From: Pseudomonas quercus | GTDB lineage: Bacteria; Pseudomonadota; Gammaproteobacteria; Pseudomonadales; Pseudomonadaceae | NCBI RefSeq assembly: GCF_012033695.1 | Contig: NZ_JAAVJI010000001.1 | Coordinates: 310,001-374,000 of the forward strand | Length of the DNA: 64,000 bases | Reading direction: 5' to 3' | Shown here: positions 35,669 through 43,873 of the stretch, in pieces | How the letters are laid out: the number at the start of each line of letters is the position of its first letter | Position numbering within the stretch: position 1 is the stretch's first letter | Program-made: the position numbers and the translations under genes | Notes under the pieces: model-generated | The model's input: the letters and a program-made list of their open reading frames with translations, nothing else | Databases searched by the model: none | What the model was told of the DNA's origin: nothing

Positions 35669-36570
35669 TGTCGCTTGTGCTGCGTTGTGTACCTGCCGAG
35701 GTTTACCAACATCAGCAATGGGTAGCCCTTTGGCAGGGGGCGGGCTACGCCGCTTGCCTAGGTACACCCCCAGCGGGCTCGCCTTACTTGAACGTGTCAG
35801 GCACAGGGGAAGAGGGCACCTGGCGCGGATTGCTGGCGGTTGACCGCTGGATTGAACAGACTTGGCCTCAGCTCGCGACCTTGCTCCCCAGTGAACATCA
35901 CCCTGCCGCTGTGGCTGCCCTGCTTGGCGAGTTGCCTGCCCCTTTGGGTGTGCTGCCGCCCGGCCTTGTGGGGCAGCTGAATGCGCCCTGCCAGCGGCTG
36001 GCAAGTCCGGCAATACCCCAGCGTCCCATGGCGTGTGTAAACGTGCCAGGCGGCCCGCTCTGGTTTACCTCTTTGCCTGCGCGTATTCCAGCCCCTCCTG
36101 CTGGCGCCCCTCCGGCCTGGCTACGGCAATTGCCGTTAAAGGTGCGCGTGAGCCTGGGGCGTAGCGGTATTGCGCTGCGCCACCTTAACCGCCTGGGCGT
36201 AGGGGGTGTGGCTTTGATCCGCCACTGGGGCCCCTGCGTGTACGTGGCCGACCATAAGGTCGGCACCTTGGACCTTTGTAAGGAACCCGTAATGACCGAA
36301 CTGACTGCCTCCATGCCTGAGCCCGATTGGGAACGGCCCTTGCTGGAACAGGGCACCCTGAACGTCGAGTTCGTGCTGCACCGCACTCGGCTGTCCATGG
36401 CCGAGATGGCCAGGGTCGACCCAGGCCGGATCGTCACACTCCCTGACAACGCACTTACACGTGTCGAGCTGGTTGTCGAAGGCCGTACGCTGGGGTATGG
36501 CGAACTGGTACGCGTGGGCGAAGCGCTGGGTGTAGAAGTGCATACCCTAACGGGCACACCTCATGAATGA
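35668..36570 (+). CDS. sctQ: T3SS cytoplasmic sorting-platform protein (SpaO family), full length
   Basis: A 300-residue protein in the SpaO position. The C-terminal 90 residues form a FliN/SPOA domain (LEQGTLNVEFVLHRTRLSMAEMARVDPGRIVTL ... RVELVVEGRTLGYGELVRVGEALGVEV), and a second SPOA-like segment is visible around 150-200 (LRQLPLKVRVSLGRSGIALRHLNRLGVGGVALI). It builds the pods under the needle complex. The start overlaps the sctP stop by one base. Confidence 0.88.
   Translation: MSLVLRCVPAEVYQHQQWVALWQGAGYAACLGTPPAGSPYLNVSGTGEEGTWRGLLAVDRWIEQTWPQLATLLPSEHHPAAVAALLGELPAPLGVLPPGLVGQLNAPCQRLASPAIPQRPMACVNVPGGPLWFTSLPARIPAPPAGAPPAWLRQLPLKVRVSLGRSGIALRHLNRLGVGGVALIRHWGPCVYVADHKVGTLDLCKEPVMTELTASMPEPDWERPLLEQGTLNVEFVLHRTRLSMAEMARVDPGRIVTLPDNALTRVELVVEGRTLGYGELVRVGEALGVEVHTLTGTPHE
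36292..36570 (+). CDS. Predicted internal-start SctQ C-terminal isoform (SctQ-C)
   Basis: An ATG in frame with sctQ at codon 209 is preceded by TAAGGA with a 7-base gap, a better ribosome binding site than most in this operon. Translation from it gives 92 residues that are exactly the C-terminal SPOA domain. In Salmonella SpaO, Shigella Spa33 and Yersinia YscQ an internally translated C-terminal fragment is made and forms part of the sorting platform. Production here is inferred from the site and that precedent. Confidence 0.7.
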   Translation: MTELTASMPEPDWERPLLEQGTLNVEFVLHRTRLSMAEMARVDPGRIVTLPDNALTRVELVVEGRTLGYGELVRVGEALGVEVHTLTGTPHE

Positions 36571-37240
36571 CATCTCCATGATTGGCCTGCTGGCCATCGC
36601 TTCGCTATTACCGTTCCTGATTGCGGCAGGTACTTGCTACCTCAAGTTCTCCATCGTATTTGTAATCGTACGCAACGCGTTGGGCCTGCAGCAGGTTCCT
36701 TCGAACATGGTGCTCAATGCCGTGGCCCTGATGCTGGCCCTGTTCGTAATGGCACCGGTAGTACAGCAGGTGTATGACTATCAGAAGACCCATGCCGTCC
36801 AGTTCAACAACGTGGAGTCGATCATCGAGTTTGCCGATGGAGGGCTTGAGAGCTACCGCGCCTACTTGAGGCGTTACAGCGATCCTGAATTGGCCCGTTT
36901 TTTCGAACGGGCGCAACAGGCCCAGGCCGACATGGAAGGTGAGCCACCCTTTGTTGCCGCCACGGCCGATGAGGTCGACGTAGAGCCTTCCCTCTTCGCT
37001 CTGTTACCGGCCTACGCGCTCAGCGAAATCAAGGCCGCCTTCAAGATCGGGTTCTACCTCTATTTGCCGTTTGTAGTAGTGGACCTGGTGATTTCCAGCA
37101 TTCTCCTGGCACTGGGCATGATGATGATGAGCCCGGTCATCATCTCCGTGCCCATCAAGCTGGTGTTGTTCGTGGCCCTGGACGGTTGGTCGTTGCTCTC
37201 AACCGGGCTGGTCGAGCAGTACCTGAATATGGGGGGGTAA
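36563..37240 (+). CDS. sctR: T3SS export apparatus protein (SpaP family)
   Basis: A 225-residue membrane protein with an N-terminal span, the conserved [42 protein letters not shown] block, a soluble middle and C-terminal spans ending [14 protein letters not shown]. These are signatures of the FliP/SctR family, which forms a pentamer at the core of the export gate. It overlaps sctQ by eight bases. Confidence 0.95.
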   Translation: MNDISMIGLLAIASLLPFLIAAGTCYLKFSIVFVIVRNALGLQQVPSNMVLNAVALMLALFVMAPVVQQVYDYQKTHAVQFNNVESIIEFADGGLESYRAYLRRYSDPELARFFERAQQAQADMEGEPPFVAATADEVDVEPSLFALLPAYALSEIKAAFKIGFYLYLPFVVVDLVISSILLALGMMMMSPVIISVPIKLVLFVALDGWSLLSTGLVEQYLNMGG

Positions 37241-37248
37241 GGGCAGCC

Positions 37249-37503
37249 ATGAATGACATCGTCTTCGCGGGCAATAAAGCGTTGTACCTTGTGCTACTGC
37301 TCAGTGCCTGGCCTGTAGTGGTCGCCACCGTTGTGGGGCTGCTTGTGGGCCTGGTGCAGACCGTTACGCAACTTCAGGAGCAGACGCTGCCTTTCGGCTT
37401 CAAGTTGCTGGGAGTAGGCCTCACTCTATTCTTGCTGTCGGGATGGTATGGCCAGACGCTGCTCCAGTTCTGTCGCGACGTGCTCCGTCTGGCGCTGGGT
37501 TAG
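37249..37503 (+). CDS. sctS: T3SS export apparatus protein (SpaQ family)
   Basis: An 84-residue protein of two membrane hairpins, opening with [22 protein letters not shown] and containing [23 protein letters not shown], the FliQ/SctS signature. The start at 37249 gives the usual family length; longer upstream reading is not needed. SctS packs around the SctR/SctT core. Confidence 0.95.
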   Translation: MNDIVFAGNKALYLVLLLSAWPVVVATVVGLLVGLVQTVTQLQEQTLPFGFKLLGVGLTLFLLSGWYGQTLLQFCRDVLRLALG

Positions 37504-37507
37504 GCCA

Positions 37508-38290
37508 ATGAACTTAGCGCTGTATTTCGATTTTCATACTTGGCTGGCCGGCGCGCTGTTGGGCACGGCCCGCCTGGCGCCCGTCTTTTTCATGCTTCCG
37601 TTTCTCAACAGTGGCGTGCTTACCGGCACCCCGCGCATGGTGGTACTGGTATTGCTCGGGTTGGCGTTCTGGTTGTACAGCGGCGTACCGTTGCCCGAAG
37701 CGTCCGCCACGGGGTATCTGCGTGCTGCGTTTCAGGAGGTCGGCATCGGCATGGCGGTGGGTTGCGTGCTGTGCTGGCCGTTCTGGGTAATGCATGCGGT
37801 TGGCAACCTGATCGACAACCAGCGAGGCGCCATGCTCAGTAATGTGGTGGACCCTGCTAACGGAAATGACTCGTCTGAACTGGCCAATTTTCTGCAGCTG
37901 TTCAGCGCCATGATCTACCTCGAAGCCGGTGGTATGGAGCTGGTGGTAGGCACATTGGCACACAGCTACCAACTGTGCGCGCCAGGTGCAGGCTGCCATG
38001 TGTCGTTAACCACGCTGCACGGGCTGCTGGATGCAATAGTGGTTAAGTCGGTGCTGGTTTCGGCTCCCGTGGTGGCTGCGTTGTTGGTGGTTGAAGCGTT
38101 ACTGGGCTTGCTGGCACGTTTTGCGCCGCAGATGAATGCGTTCTCCGTATCGCTAACGGTCAAGGGTTTTATTGCGTTTGGCGTGCTGTTTGTATACCTG
38201 GGTGCTTACGTGCCCGAGGAAGTACAGCGTATGGGGCAACGCGCCTGGGAATTGCCGGCGTGGCTTGACCGCCCGGAGGTGACGGAGTGA
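37508..38290 (+). CDS. sctT: T3SS export apparatus protein (SpaR family)
   Basis: A 260-residue membrane protein with the FliR/SctT features: LGTARLAPVFFMLPFLNSGVLTGTPRMVV near the start, VGNLIDNQRGAMLSNVVDP near residue 105, and several later spans. It completes the R5-T1 core complex. Its stop overlaps the GTG start of sctU. Confidence 0.94.
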   Translation: MNLALYFDFHTWLAGALLGTARLAPVFFMLPFLNSGVLTGTPRMVVLVLLGLAFWLYSGVPLPEASATGYLRAAFQEVGIGMAVGCVLCWPFWVMHAVGNLIDNQRGAMLSNVVDPANGNDSSELANFLQLFSAMIYLEAGGMELVVGTLAHSYQLCAPGAGCHVSLTTLHGLLDAIVVKSVLVSAPVVAALLVVEALLGLLARFAPQMNAFSVSLTVKGFIAFGVLFVYLGAYVPEEVQRMGQRAWELPAWLDRPEVTE

Positions 38291-39324
38291 GCGCCGCCAG
38301 CAAGACCGAAAAACCTACGCAGAAGAAGCTTAAGGATGCAGCCCGCAAAGGGCAGACCTTCAAGGCTCGTGACCTGAGCACCACCTGCCTGATGGCCGTG
38401 GGCATGTTGTTCTTGGCTCAGGACGGCGACCTACTGGAAGTGATGCAGGTCTACAAGGGGGCCCTCGACAATGGGTTCAACCTGCCTATTGGCGAATACC
38501 TAAGTTCATTGGGTGCGCTATTGCTACGCACCATTGCGCCCATTGTGCTGGTGTGTTTTCTGGCCGCCGCGCTGCCGACCCTGCTGCAAACAGGCTTGCG
38601 GCTGGCCACTGAAGCCTTCCATCTGAACCTGAATGCGGTCAACCCGCTCAACGGTTTCAAGCGGCTGTTTAGCCTGCGCACCGTCAAGGATACGGTCAAG
38701 GCCCTGCTGTACTTGTGTTGCTTCGGTGTTGCTCTAGCGGTGCTGTGGTTTCAGGAACGCGACCTGCTGTTTGGCCAATTGCACAGCCGCATCGATCATG
38801 TTTTTCCCATCTGGGGAAGCCTGCTGCGAACGTTGGTGCTGACCTTCCTGGGTTGCGTCCTGATCATCGTAGTGATCGACGCCTTGAGCGAATACTTGCT
38901 ATTCATGCGTGACCAGAAAATGGATCCCGACGCCGTCAAGCGTGAACGCAAGGAGCAGAACGGCAGCCCGGAAATAAAGCAACGTCGTCAAGATTTGCGC
39001 ATGGAGTTGCTCAGCGAACAGGTGAAATCCGACATTCGCAATTCCAATGTGGTGGTCGCCAACCCTACCCATATCGCCGTTGGCATCTACTTCAGGCCAG
39101 AGCTCAGCGTAATTCCCTTCATTTCCGTCATGGAAACCAACCAGCGTGCGCTCGCGGTGCGCCTCTACGCCAAGAAAGTGGGCGTGCCGGTGGTAAACGA
39201 CATTGCCCTGGCGCGGCGTCTGTTCAAGACACACAGGCGCTACAGCCTGGTGCAGTTGGACGAATTCGAGGCCGTGCTGCGCCTGCTGGCCTGGCTGGCC
39301 GAGGTCGAGGCGGCGGGCCAATGA
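38287..39324 (+). CDS. sctU: T3SS autocleaved switch protein (SpaS family)
   Basis: A 345-residue protein starting with GTG, overlapping sctT by four bases. Four membrane segments are followed by a cytoplasmic domain with the autocleavage motif NPTH at residues 259-262 (VVVANPTHIAVGIYF). Self-cleavage between Asn and Pro is known to allow the switch from needle to translocator export. The N-terminus (SKTEKPTQKKLKDAARKGQ) is also characteristic. Confidence 0.95.
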   Translation: MSAASKTEKPTQKKLKDAARKGQTFKARDLSTTCLMAVGMLFLAQDGDLLEVMQVYKGALDNGFNLPIGEYLSSLGALLLRTIAPIVLVCFLAAALPTLLQTGLRLATEAFHLNLNAVNPLNGFKRLFSLRTVKDTVKALLYLCCFGVALAVLWFQERDLLFGQLHSRIDHVFPIWGSLLRTLVLTFLGCVLIIVVIDALSEYLLFMRDQKMDPDAVKRERKEQNGSPEIKQRRQDLRMELLSEQVKSDIRNSNVVVANPTHIAVGIYFRPELSVIPFISVMETNQRALAVRLYAKKVGVPVVNDIALARRLFKTHRRYSLVQLDEFEAVLRLLAWLAEVEAAGQ

Positions 39325-39334
39325 CCGTTTCGTA

Positions 39335-39364
39335 AATCGCTCATTGCTAGGGTGATGAGCGATT
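39335..39364. promoter_or_regulatory. Perfect inverted repeat between sctU and the sicA-like gene
   Basis: AATCGCTCAT and ATGAGCGATT form a perfect 10-bp inverted repeat with a 10-base spacer, 10 bases after the sctU stop and about 80 before the next gene. No T-run follows, so a terminator is only partial. The 119-bp gap is one of the larger ones in the cluster and is where SPI-1 has the InvF/SicA-dependent sicA promoter. It may be an operator or an attenuating hairpin. Confidence 0.5.
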
Positions 39365-39443
39365 CGTAGAGGTAGCACGCTGCTTAGCTTGATTAAATCT
39401 GTGCGGCTGGCCCGGTCAGCCGCCTTATCAGGAAGCAATAACC

Positions 39444-39941
39444 ATGAACGATCAAACGGTCGATGATCTCGTTGAGAACACCGCAAACAAGGTATTGGCC
39501 TTGATGAGTGGCCACTCCATGGCCGAGGTCACCGGGTTCACGCAAACCGACATGGACCAGCTCTACGCTTTTGCGCACCGGTTCTACGAGCAAGGACAAC
39601 TAAACGAGGCCGAACGCTTTTTCCGGTTCCTGTGCCTGTACGACATGCGCAACCCGGATTACTGGTTCGGGTTAGCGGCCGTCAAGCAGCTGCAAGGGGA
39701 ACATCAGAATGCGATTGACCTTTACGTAGTGGCTTTCGCTCAAGGGCGTGAAGACTATCGCCCTATGTTTTACACCGGCCAGTGCCACCTGGCCCTTGAC
39801 CGCCCCGGCAAGGCGAAGCTGTGTTTCGAGTATTGCCGGGATGAACTGGCTGAGGGCCCCTTGCGCACCCAAGCGCTTTACTACCTTCGCGCACTTGATC
39901 AGGTAGAAGCCGACCACTCCCAGGAGCAAGATGATGCTTAA
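39444..39941 (+). CDS. T3SS translocator chaperone (SicA/IpgC family)
   Basis: A 165-residue protein made of three TPR-type helical hairpins (LYAFAHRFYEQGQLNEAERFFRFLCLYDMRNPDYWFGLAAVKQLQGEHQNAIDLYVVAF ...), the class II chaperone fold. SicA-type proteins bind both translocators and serve as co-activator of InvF; both partners are encoded here. Its stop overlaps the sctE start. Confidence 0.9.
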   Translation: MNDQTVDDLVENTANKVLALMSGHSMAEVTGFTQTDMDQLYAFAHRFYEQGQLNEAERFFRFLCLYDMRNPDYWFGLAAVKQLQGEHQNAIDLYVVAFAQGREDYRPMFYTGQCHLALDRPGKAKLCFEYCRDELAEGPLRTQALYYLRALDQVEADHSQEQDDA

Positions 39942-41718
39942 CCCTCTTATTTCTTCACTACCGCGAAGCTCATTCGCATCGCCCGTGACAGAAAACATTA
40001 ACACTATCACGGCGGCCGCTCGCACCGCCACCTTACGGCCCAATACCGCCGCCCACGTGCAGGCTGCCATGCAGTCGTTGAAGGATACCAATTTCAATGC
40101 ACAAGCCAGCCCATCCGTTGGCAACAAGCCCATACTCACCACGCCGGCTCAAGCTTTGCCAAGTGAACCAGGTGCTGCCAAGGACACCTTCACTGAACTG
40201 GTCGCCAAGCTGCTGAAACTGTTAGGCGAAGTCGACAGCGCCACGCTCAATAATCGTTTGCAGATGCTTAAGGCGATCTCTCAGGCAGCAGGTGAAGCCT
40301 GGACCCGCTTAGGCGCTGACTACCAGGCTGCTCTTGAGCAACTGGAAGCTGCTAACCAAGCGGCCGAGGGGACGGCGCAGGCCCTTGAAGCCGCCAAGGG
40401 CGCGTTGGCCCAGGCAGAGCACGCCTTGCGCACTGCACAGGCGAAACTGGAGGGGCTGACGCCGGGTACGCCGGAACATGATGCGGCGCTGGCTGAAGTA
40501 GCGAAGTGGGAGACTACCACCAACCAGGCCCGCGCCCAGGCCAGCACGGCCGAAACCAACCACCGTGCGGCGCTTGATCGCGCCACCTCAGCCGGTCATG
40601 ACGTGGACCGCCTTGCACGGCAAGTGCTGGACAAGGCACCGCCGGGTGCACTTCCCCCCAGCGTGCAGAACAGTATGGAACGTGAAGTGGCCGCAGGCGA
40701 CAAGCTGGTGGCCCTGATGATGCGATTCGTTGAACTGATGGGCAGCGCTCAGGAAACCAAGACCGAAACCGAAGCCACGCTGTTCAAGGAAATTCAACGG
40801 GGCCGGGAACTGGACATGGCTAAAAAGGCCGACGAGTTCGCCAAGGAGTTGGAAAAAGCCCAGCGCGCCCAGAAAGCCGCTGGTTGTTTGGGCAAGATCA
40901 TGATGGCCGTGACCGCCGTGGTAGGGGTGGTAGCGACCATTGCTACGGGGGGCCTTGCGGCGGGCTTGGTGGTTGCTGCTATGGCAGCTGCAACACCCCT
41001 GCTGGACAAGGCACTCAAGCCCATGATGGACGCGGTAATGTCAGCGCTTGGCCCTGTGCTTGAAGCGATGATGAAAGGGGTTTCGGGGCTGTTGCAAGAA
41101 ATGGGCGTGGACGCCTCTACGGCGATGTTGGTGAGTTCAGTGGTGGTAAGCGTTGCCATCGCTGCGGCGGTGATGGGCGCAGTGGCGCTGCTCAGCGCAG
41201 GCGCAGGCTCTGCCATCGCCCAGAAAGTGATGGCCAAGGTGGGCGAGGTCGCCAGCCGGGTGGTGGACAAGTTGATGAACAGCCTGCTGGGCAAACTGCT
41301 GCAGAACGCTGCAGGCAAGGTAGGCCAGAACGCGATTGTGCAGGAAATGCGTGCCCTGCTGCGTCAGCTGTCCCAGCAATTGACCGGGCGGCTAAGCGGC
41401 CCAGGCGGGCAAGCGGCATTAACGCACCTGCAAACCGCCGGCCAGGTGGCTAACCTGACGGGTTCCGTCGCGGTGGGCACCCTTAAAGGGCTCGGAGCCC
41501 AATATGAAGTAAATGCCAGCGAAAACCTCAGTAGCATCCTCCTTTCCAGAGACGCCGTGCAGCGTGCCCAGCAGGCGTTAAGCGACGGTGTAGCCGCCGC
41601 CGGCGAAGCCGCCAAGACGATTAGCCAAACGATCGAGAAAGTGGCCGAGAGCCTGGAGCGGAACATGGGGACCGCTACTGCCGTGGCTCGCCAGATCGGC
41701 GCTGCCAAATCCATCTGA
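39931..41718 (+). CDS. sctE: T3SS major translocator (SipB/IpaB family)
   Basis: A 595-residue protein. Residues about 130-250 are a long coiled coil (QAALEQLEAANQAAEGTAQALEAAKGALAQAEHAL). Two hydrophobic segments around 330-355 (IMMAVTAVVGVVATIATGGLAAGL) and 400-430 (STAMLVSSVVVSVAIAAAVMGAVALLS) would insert in host membranes. The rest is helical. SipB-family proteins form the host-membrane pore with SctB. The start overlaps the chaperone stop by eleven bases. Confidence 0.9.
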   Translation: MMLNPLISSLPRSSFASPVTENINTITAAARTATLRPNTAAHVQAAMQSLKDTNFNAQASPSVGNKPILTTPAQALPSEPGAAKDTFTELVAKLLKLLGEVDSATLNNRLQMLKAISQAAGEAWTRLGADYQAALEQLEAANQAAEGTAQALEAAKGALAQAEHALRTAQAKLEGLTPGTPEHDAALAEVAKWETTTNQARAQASTAETNHRAALDRATSAGHDVDRLARQVLDKAPPGALPPSVQNSMEREVAAGDKLVALMMRFVELMGSAQETKTETEATLFKEIQRGRELDMAKKADEFAKELEKAQRAQKAAGCLGKIMMAVTAVVGVVATIATGGLAAGLVVAAMAAATPLLDKALKPMMDAVMSALGPVLEAMMKGVSGLLQEMGVDASTAMLVSSVVVSVAIAAAVMGAVALLSAGAGSAIAQKVMAKVGEVASRVVDKLMNSLLGKLLQNAAGKVGQNAIVQEMRALLRQLSQQLTGRLSGPGGQAALTHLQTAGQVANLTGSVAVGTLKGLGAQYEVNASENLSSILLSRDAVQRAQQALSDGVAAAGEAAKTISQTIEKVAESLERNMGTATAVARQIGAAKSI

Positions 41719-41745
41719 CCCTTTTATAACCAAGAGAACTCTGAC

Positions 41746-42744
41746 ATGACAGCCGTTACCGCTTCTTCAACAGTTACACCTTTGTCTTCCCTATTTACAG
41801 GTTTTGTCCCGGAGACGTTGCTCGAAACGCGGCCTGCCTTGCAATCCATGCCTGCGAAGCAGGTTTCTATCGATAACCAGGTAGTACCTGCAACCTCGGC
41901 AAGCGAGCCTGTGGATGTTCCTACTCTCATGGACCAGGCGATGCAACGCCTTGCAGACCTAGAGGAAGAGAAGCTGAAAGCGTTGAACGAACGTGTGTCG
42001 CCGCAGGACAAGGATTTACCAGTAGGGCTCGACATGAGCGGCTGGGGCAACGACATGGTTGAGATCTACGCGTTGCTGATTGCGCTGCAGCAGGCGTTAC
42101 AAGCCAACGCCAAGCTGAGCGGGCAGATGATGATCATGGCCCATCAAATGGCTGCCAACGCCGGCACCAAAGGCGTTGAAGCCGCCCGCGCCAACCTGAT
42201 GGGTCAGGTCATGGGTGCCGTTGTAACGGCAGGCCTGGCTGCCGGGTCGCTGGGCTTGCACGCCAAGGCAAGCACCATGGCACATAAAAACATGAAGGCC
42301 AACGACCGGCCAGCGCTGGCCAACGAGCGGCAAGCGCAGCGGGAAGAAGCTATTGTTGGGAGTGCTGGCCCTTCTCACCAGGATAGCCAGGTTCTACTTA
42401 GCAGTGCCCGGAAGGCCCGTAATGAAGCAGCCGAACAAACTATGCAGTCCAAGGCTAATACGATTGACATTCAGCTGACCAGCAACAAGGCCGTTACCCT
42501 GGGCAGCTTGGCAATGGTAGCTGGCACGCTAACTGCAACTACTCAACAACCTGTGAGTGCGAAGCACGAAGCAGAGAAGATTGCCTATCAACAAAGCCAG
42601 AGTGTCAGTAACGAGGGTGCGCAAAACGCTGCTGGCGAAAAGGAAAAGACACAGAAGGCGATTGCCAGCACCTTGCAGACCGTACAGCAGATTGAGAACA
42701 GCAGGATTGCTGCACAAGCGGCTATTGCCAACGCCAGGTCTTAA
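41746..42744 (+). CDS. sctB: T3SS minor translocator (SipC/IpaC-like)
   Basis: A 332-residue protein following sctE. The N-terminus is Thr/Ser/Val-rich (TAVTASSTVTPLSSLFTG), a hydrophobic segment lies near residues 150-170 (VMGAVVTAGLAAGSLGL), and the C-terminal half is Ala/Gln-rich coiled coil. Assignment to SipC rests on this layout and on position between SctE and the tip protein. Whether it keeps the actin-nucleating activity of SipC is unknown. Confidence 0.8.
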   Translation: MTAVTASSTVTPLSSLFTGFVPETLLETRPALQSMPAKQVSIDNQVVPATSASEPVDVPTLMDQAMQRLADLEEEKLKALNERVSPQDKDLPVGLDMSGWGNDMVEIYALLIALQQALQANAKLSGQMMIMAHQMAANAGTKGVEAARANLMGQVMGAVVTAGLAAGSLGLHAKASTMAHKNMKANDRPALANERQAQREEAIVGSAGPSHQDSQVLLSSARKARNEAAEQTMQSKANTIDIQLTSNKAVTLGSLAMVAGTLTATTQQPVSAKHEAEKIAYQQSQSVSNEGAQNAAGEKEKTQKAIASTLQTVQQIENSRIAAQAAIANARS

Positions 42745-42754
42745 GGTAGCGATC

Positions 42755-43864
42755 ATGAATGAAATTGTTCAATTACATCGCCCACAGCAGTATAACGTTG
42801 CTGTGCCTTCGGCGCACTCGCTCCCTATACAGAAAGGGTCACACAGCCTATATCAGGGCGAGGCACAGCCATCTGGCTCATTGCTTGAAGGGCTGGATAA
42901 GCTTGATTCATACCTGAAAGAAGCATTGCCAGAAGTGCCTCGGCACGGGCGCCTAAAACCATTGGACCCCGCCTTGATGGCTAAGCGCCCCGATCTTGTG
43001 TTCGAGCAAAACGTAGGGCTGAATGCGGTGCTTATTTCGGACCAGATAAATTTTTTACAGAGCACCAGAGTAGCGCAGCTAATGAAGAAAAGGCTGCTGG
43101 AGCAGGCGAAGCAACTGGTAACCTCCACACTAATACCCGCTTCAAAAGACAGTGCGGCGATGGTGGAAGCTAGCAAACTGCTCACCGATATACATGCGCA
43201 ACGCCAGGCTTATTTGCTCACGGCAGTACCACCACTGGCGCTTCAAACCCCCGGAGACGGGTTCTTCGATGGCCTGCAGGATTTGATTGCCTTGATAGGG
43301 GGCAGCTATCTGGACATTTTCGAAGAATTGGTGGGGAAGTACACGGATTTCTACGAAGCCTTCAATGATGAAATTGTTGCGCAACTTGCGCACTGGTTCT
43401 GGACATCCGGTGACAACGATATCGAGTTCAAAGCTGCCACCTTCCGAAATGCGGTACAAAACCTGATTAACCGCTATAGCAAAGCCCCTGAGGGTCAATT
43501 GTACCCCCCTGACGGCGTATCGGCCACCGAGCAAGACGCCAGGAACTGGGCGGCGGCAATGGGCCTGCCCGAAAGTTGCGTAAAACAGATCGATGGGAAA
43601 TGGGTCATCATGATGGACCTCACTCCTCTGCAGGACATGATCAAGTCCACGCAAGGGTGGGACGATGGGGTAAAAATCAACGTTGCCCGTTTCGAGGCGT
43701 GGAAAACCAGTTTCTACGGCTTTGAAGGTGCCATGAAGAACTATCTGCAGTTGGCGACCAACAAGTACTCGAACGCCAATGCCTATCACGATAACTTTAT
43801 CAAAATACTGTCATCGCAATTGAGCCAGTTTGCTGAGATGCTCAAGGGTTATGCTAATTTTTAA
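42755..43864 (+). CDS. T3SS needle-tip protein (SipD/IpaD/BipD family)
   Basis: A 369-residue protein. It has the long central coiled-coil arms (ISDQINFLQSTRVAQLMKKRLLEQAKQL and the C-terminal NYLQLATNKYSNANAYHDNFIKILSSQLSQFAEMLKGY) and the family block KWVIMMDLTPLQDMIKSTQ near residue 285. SipD-type proteins cap the needle and control the onset of secretion. AAGG lies 8 bases before the start. Confidence 0.9.
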   Translation: MNEIVQLHRPQQYNVAVPSAHSLPIQKGSHSLYQGEAQPSGSLLEGLDKLDSYLKEALPEVPRHGRLKPLDPALMAKRPDLVFEQNVGLNAVLISDQINFLQSTRVAQLMKKRLLEQAKQLVTSTLIPASKDSAAMVEASKLLTDIHAQRQAYLLTAVPPLALQTPGDGFFDGLQDLIALIGGSYLDIFEELVGKYTDFYEAFNDEIVAQLAHWFWTSGDNDIEFKAATFRNAVQNLINRYSKAPEGQLYPPDGVSATEQDARNWAAAMGLPESCVKQIDGKWVIMMDLTPLQDMIKSTQGWDDGVKINVARFEAWKTSFYGFEGAMKNYLQLATNKYSNANAYHDNFIKILSSQLSQFAEMLKGYANF

Positions 43865-43873
43865 GGAGCGGGT

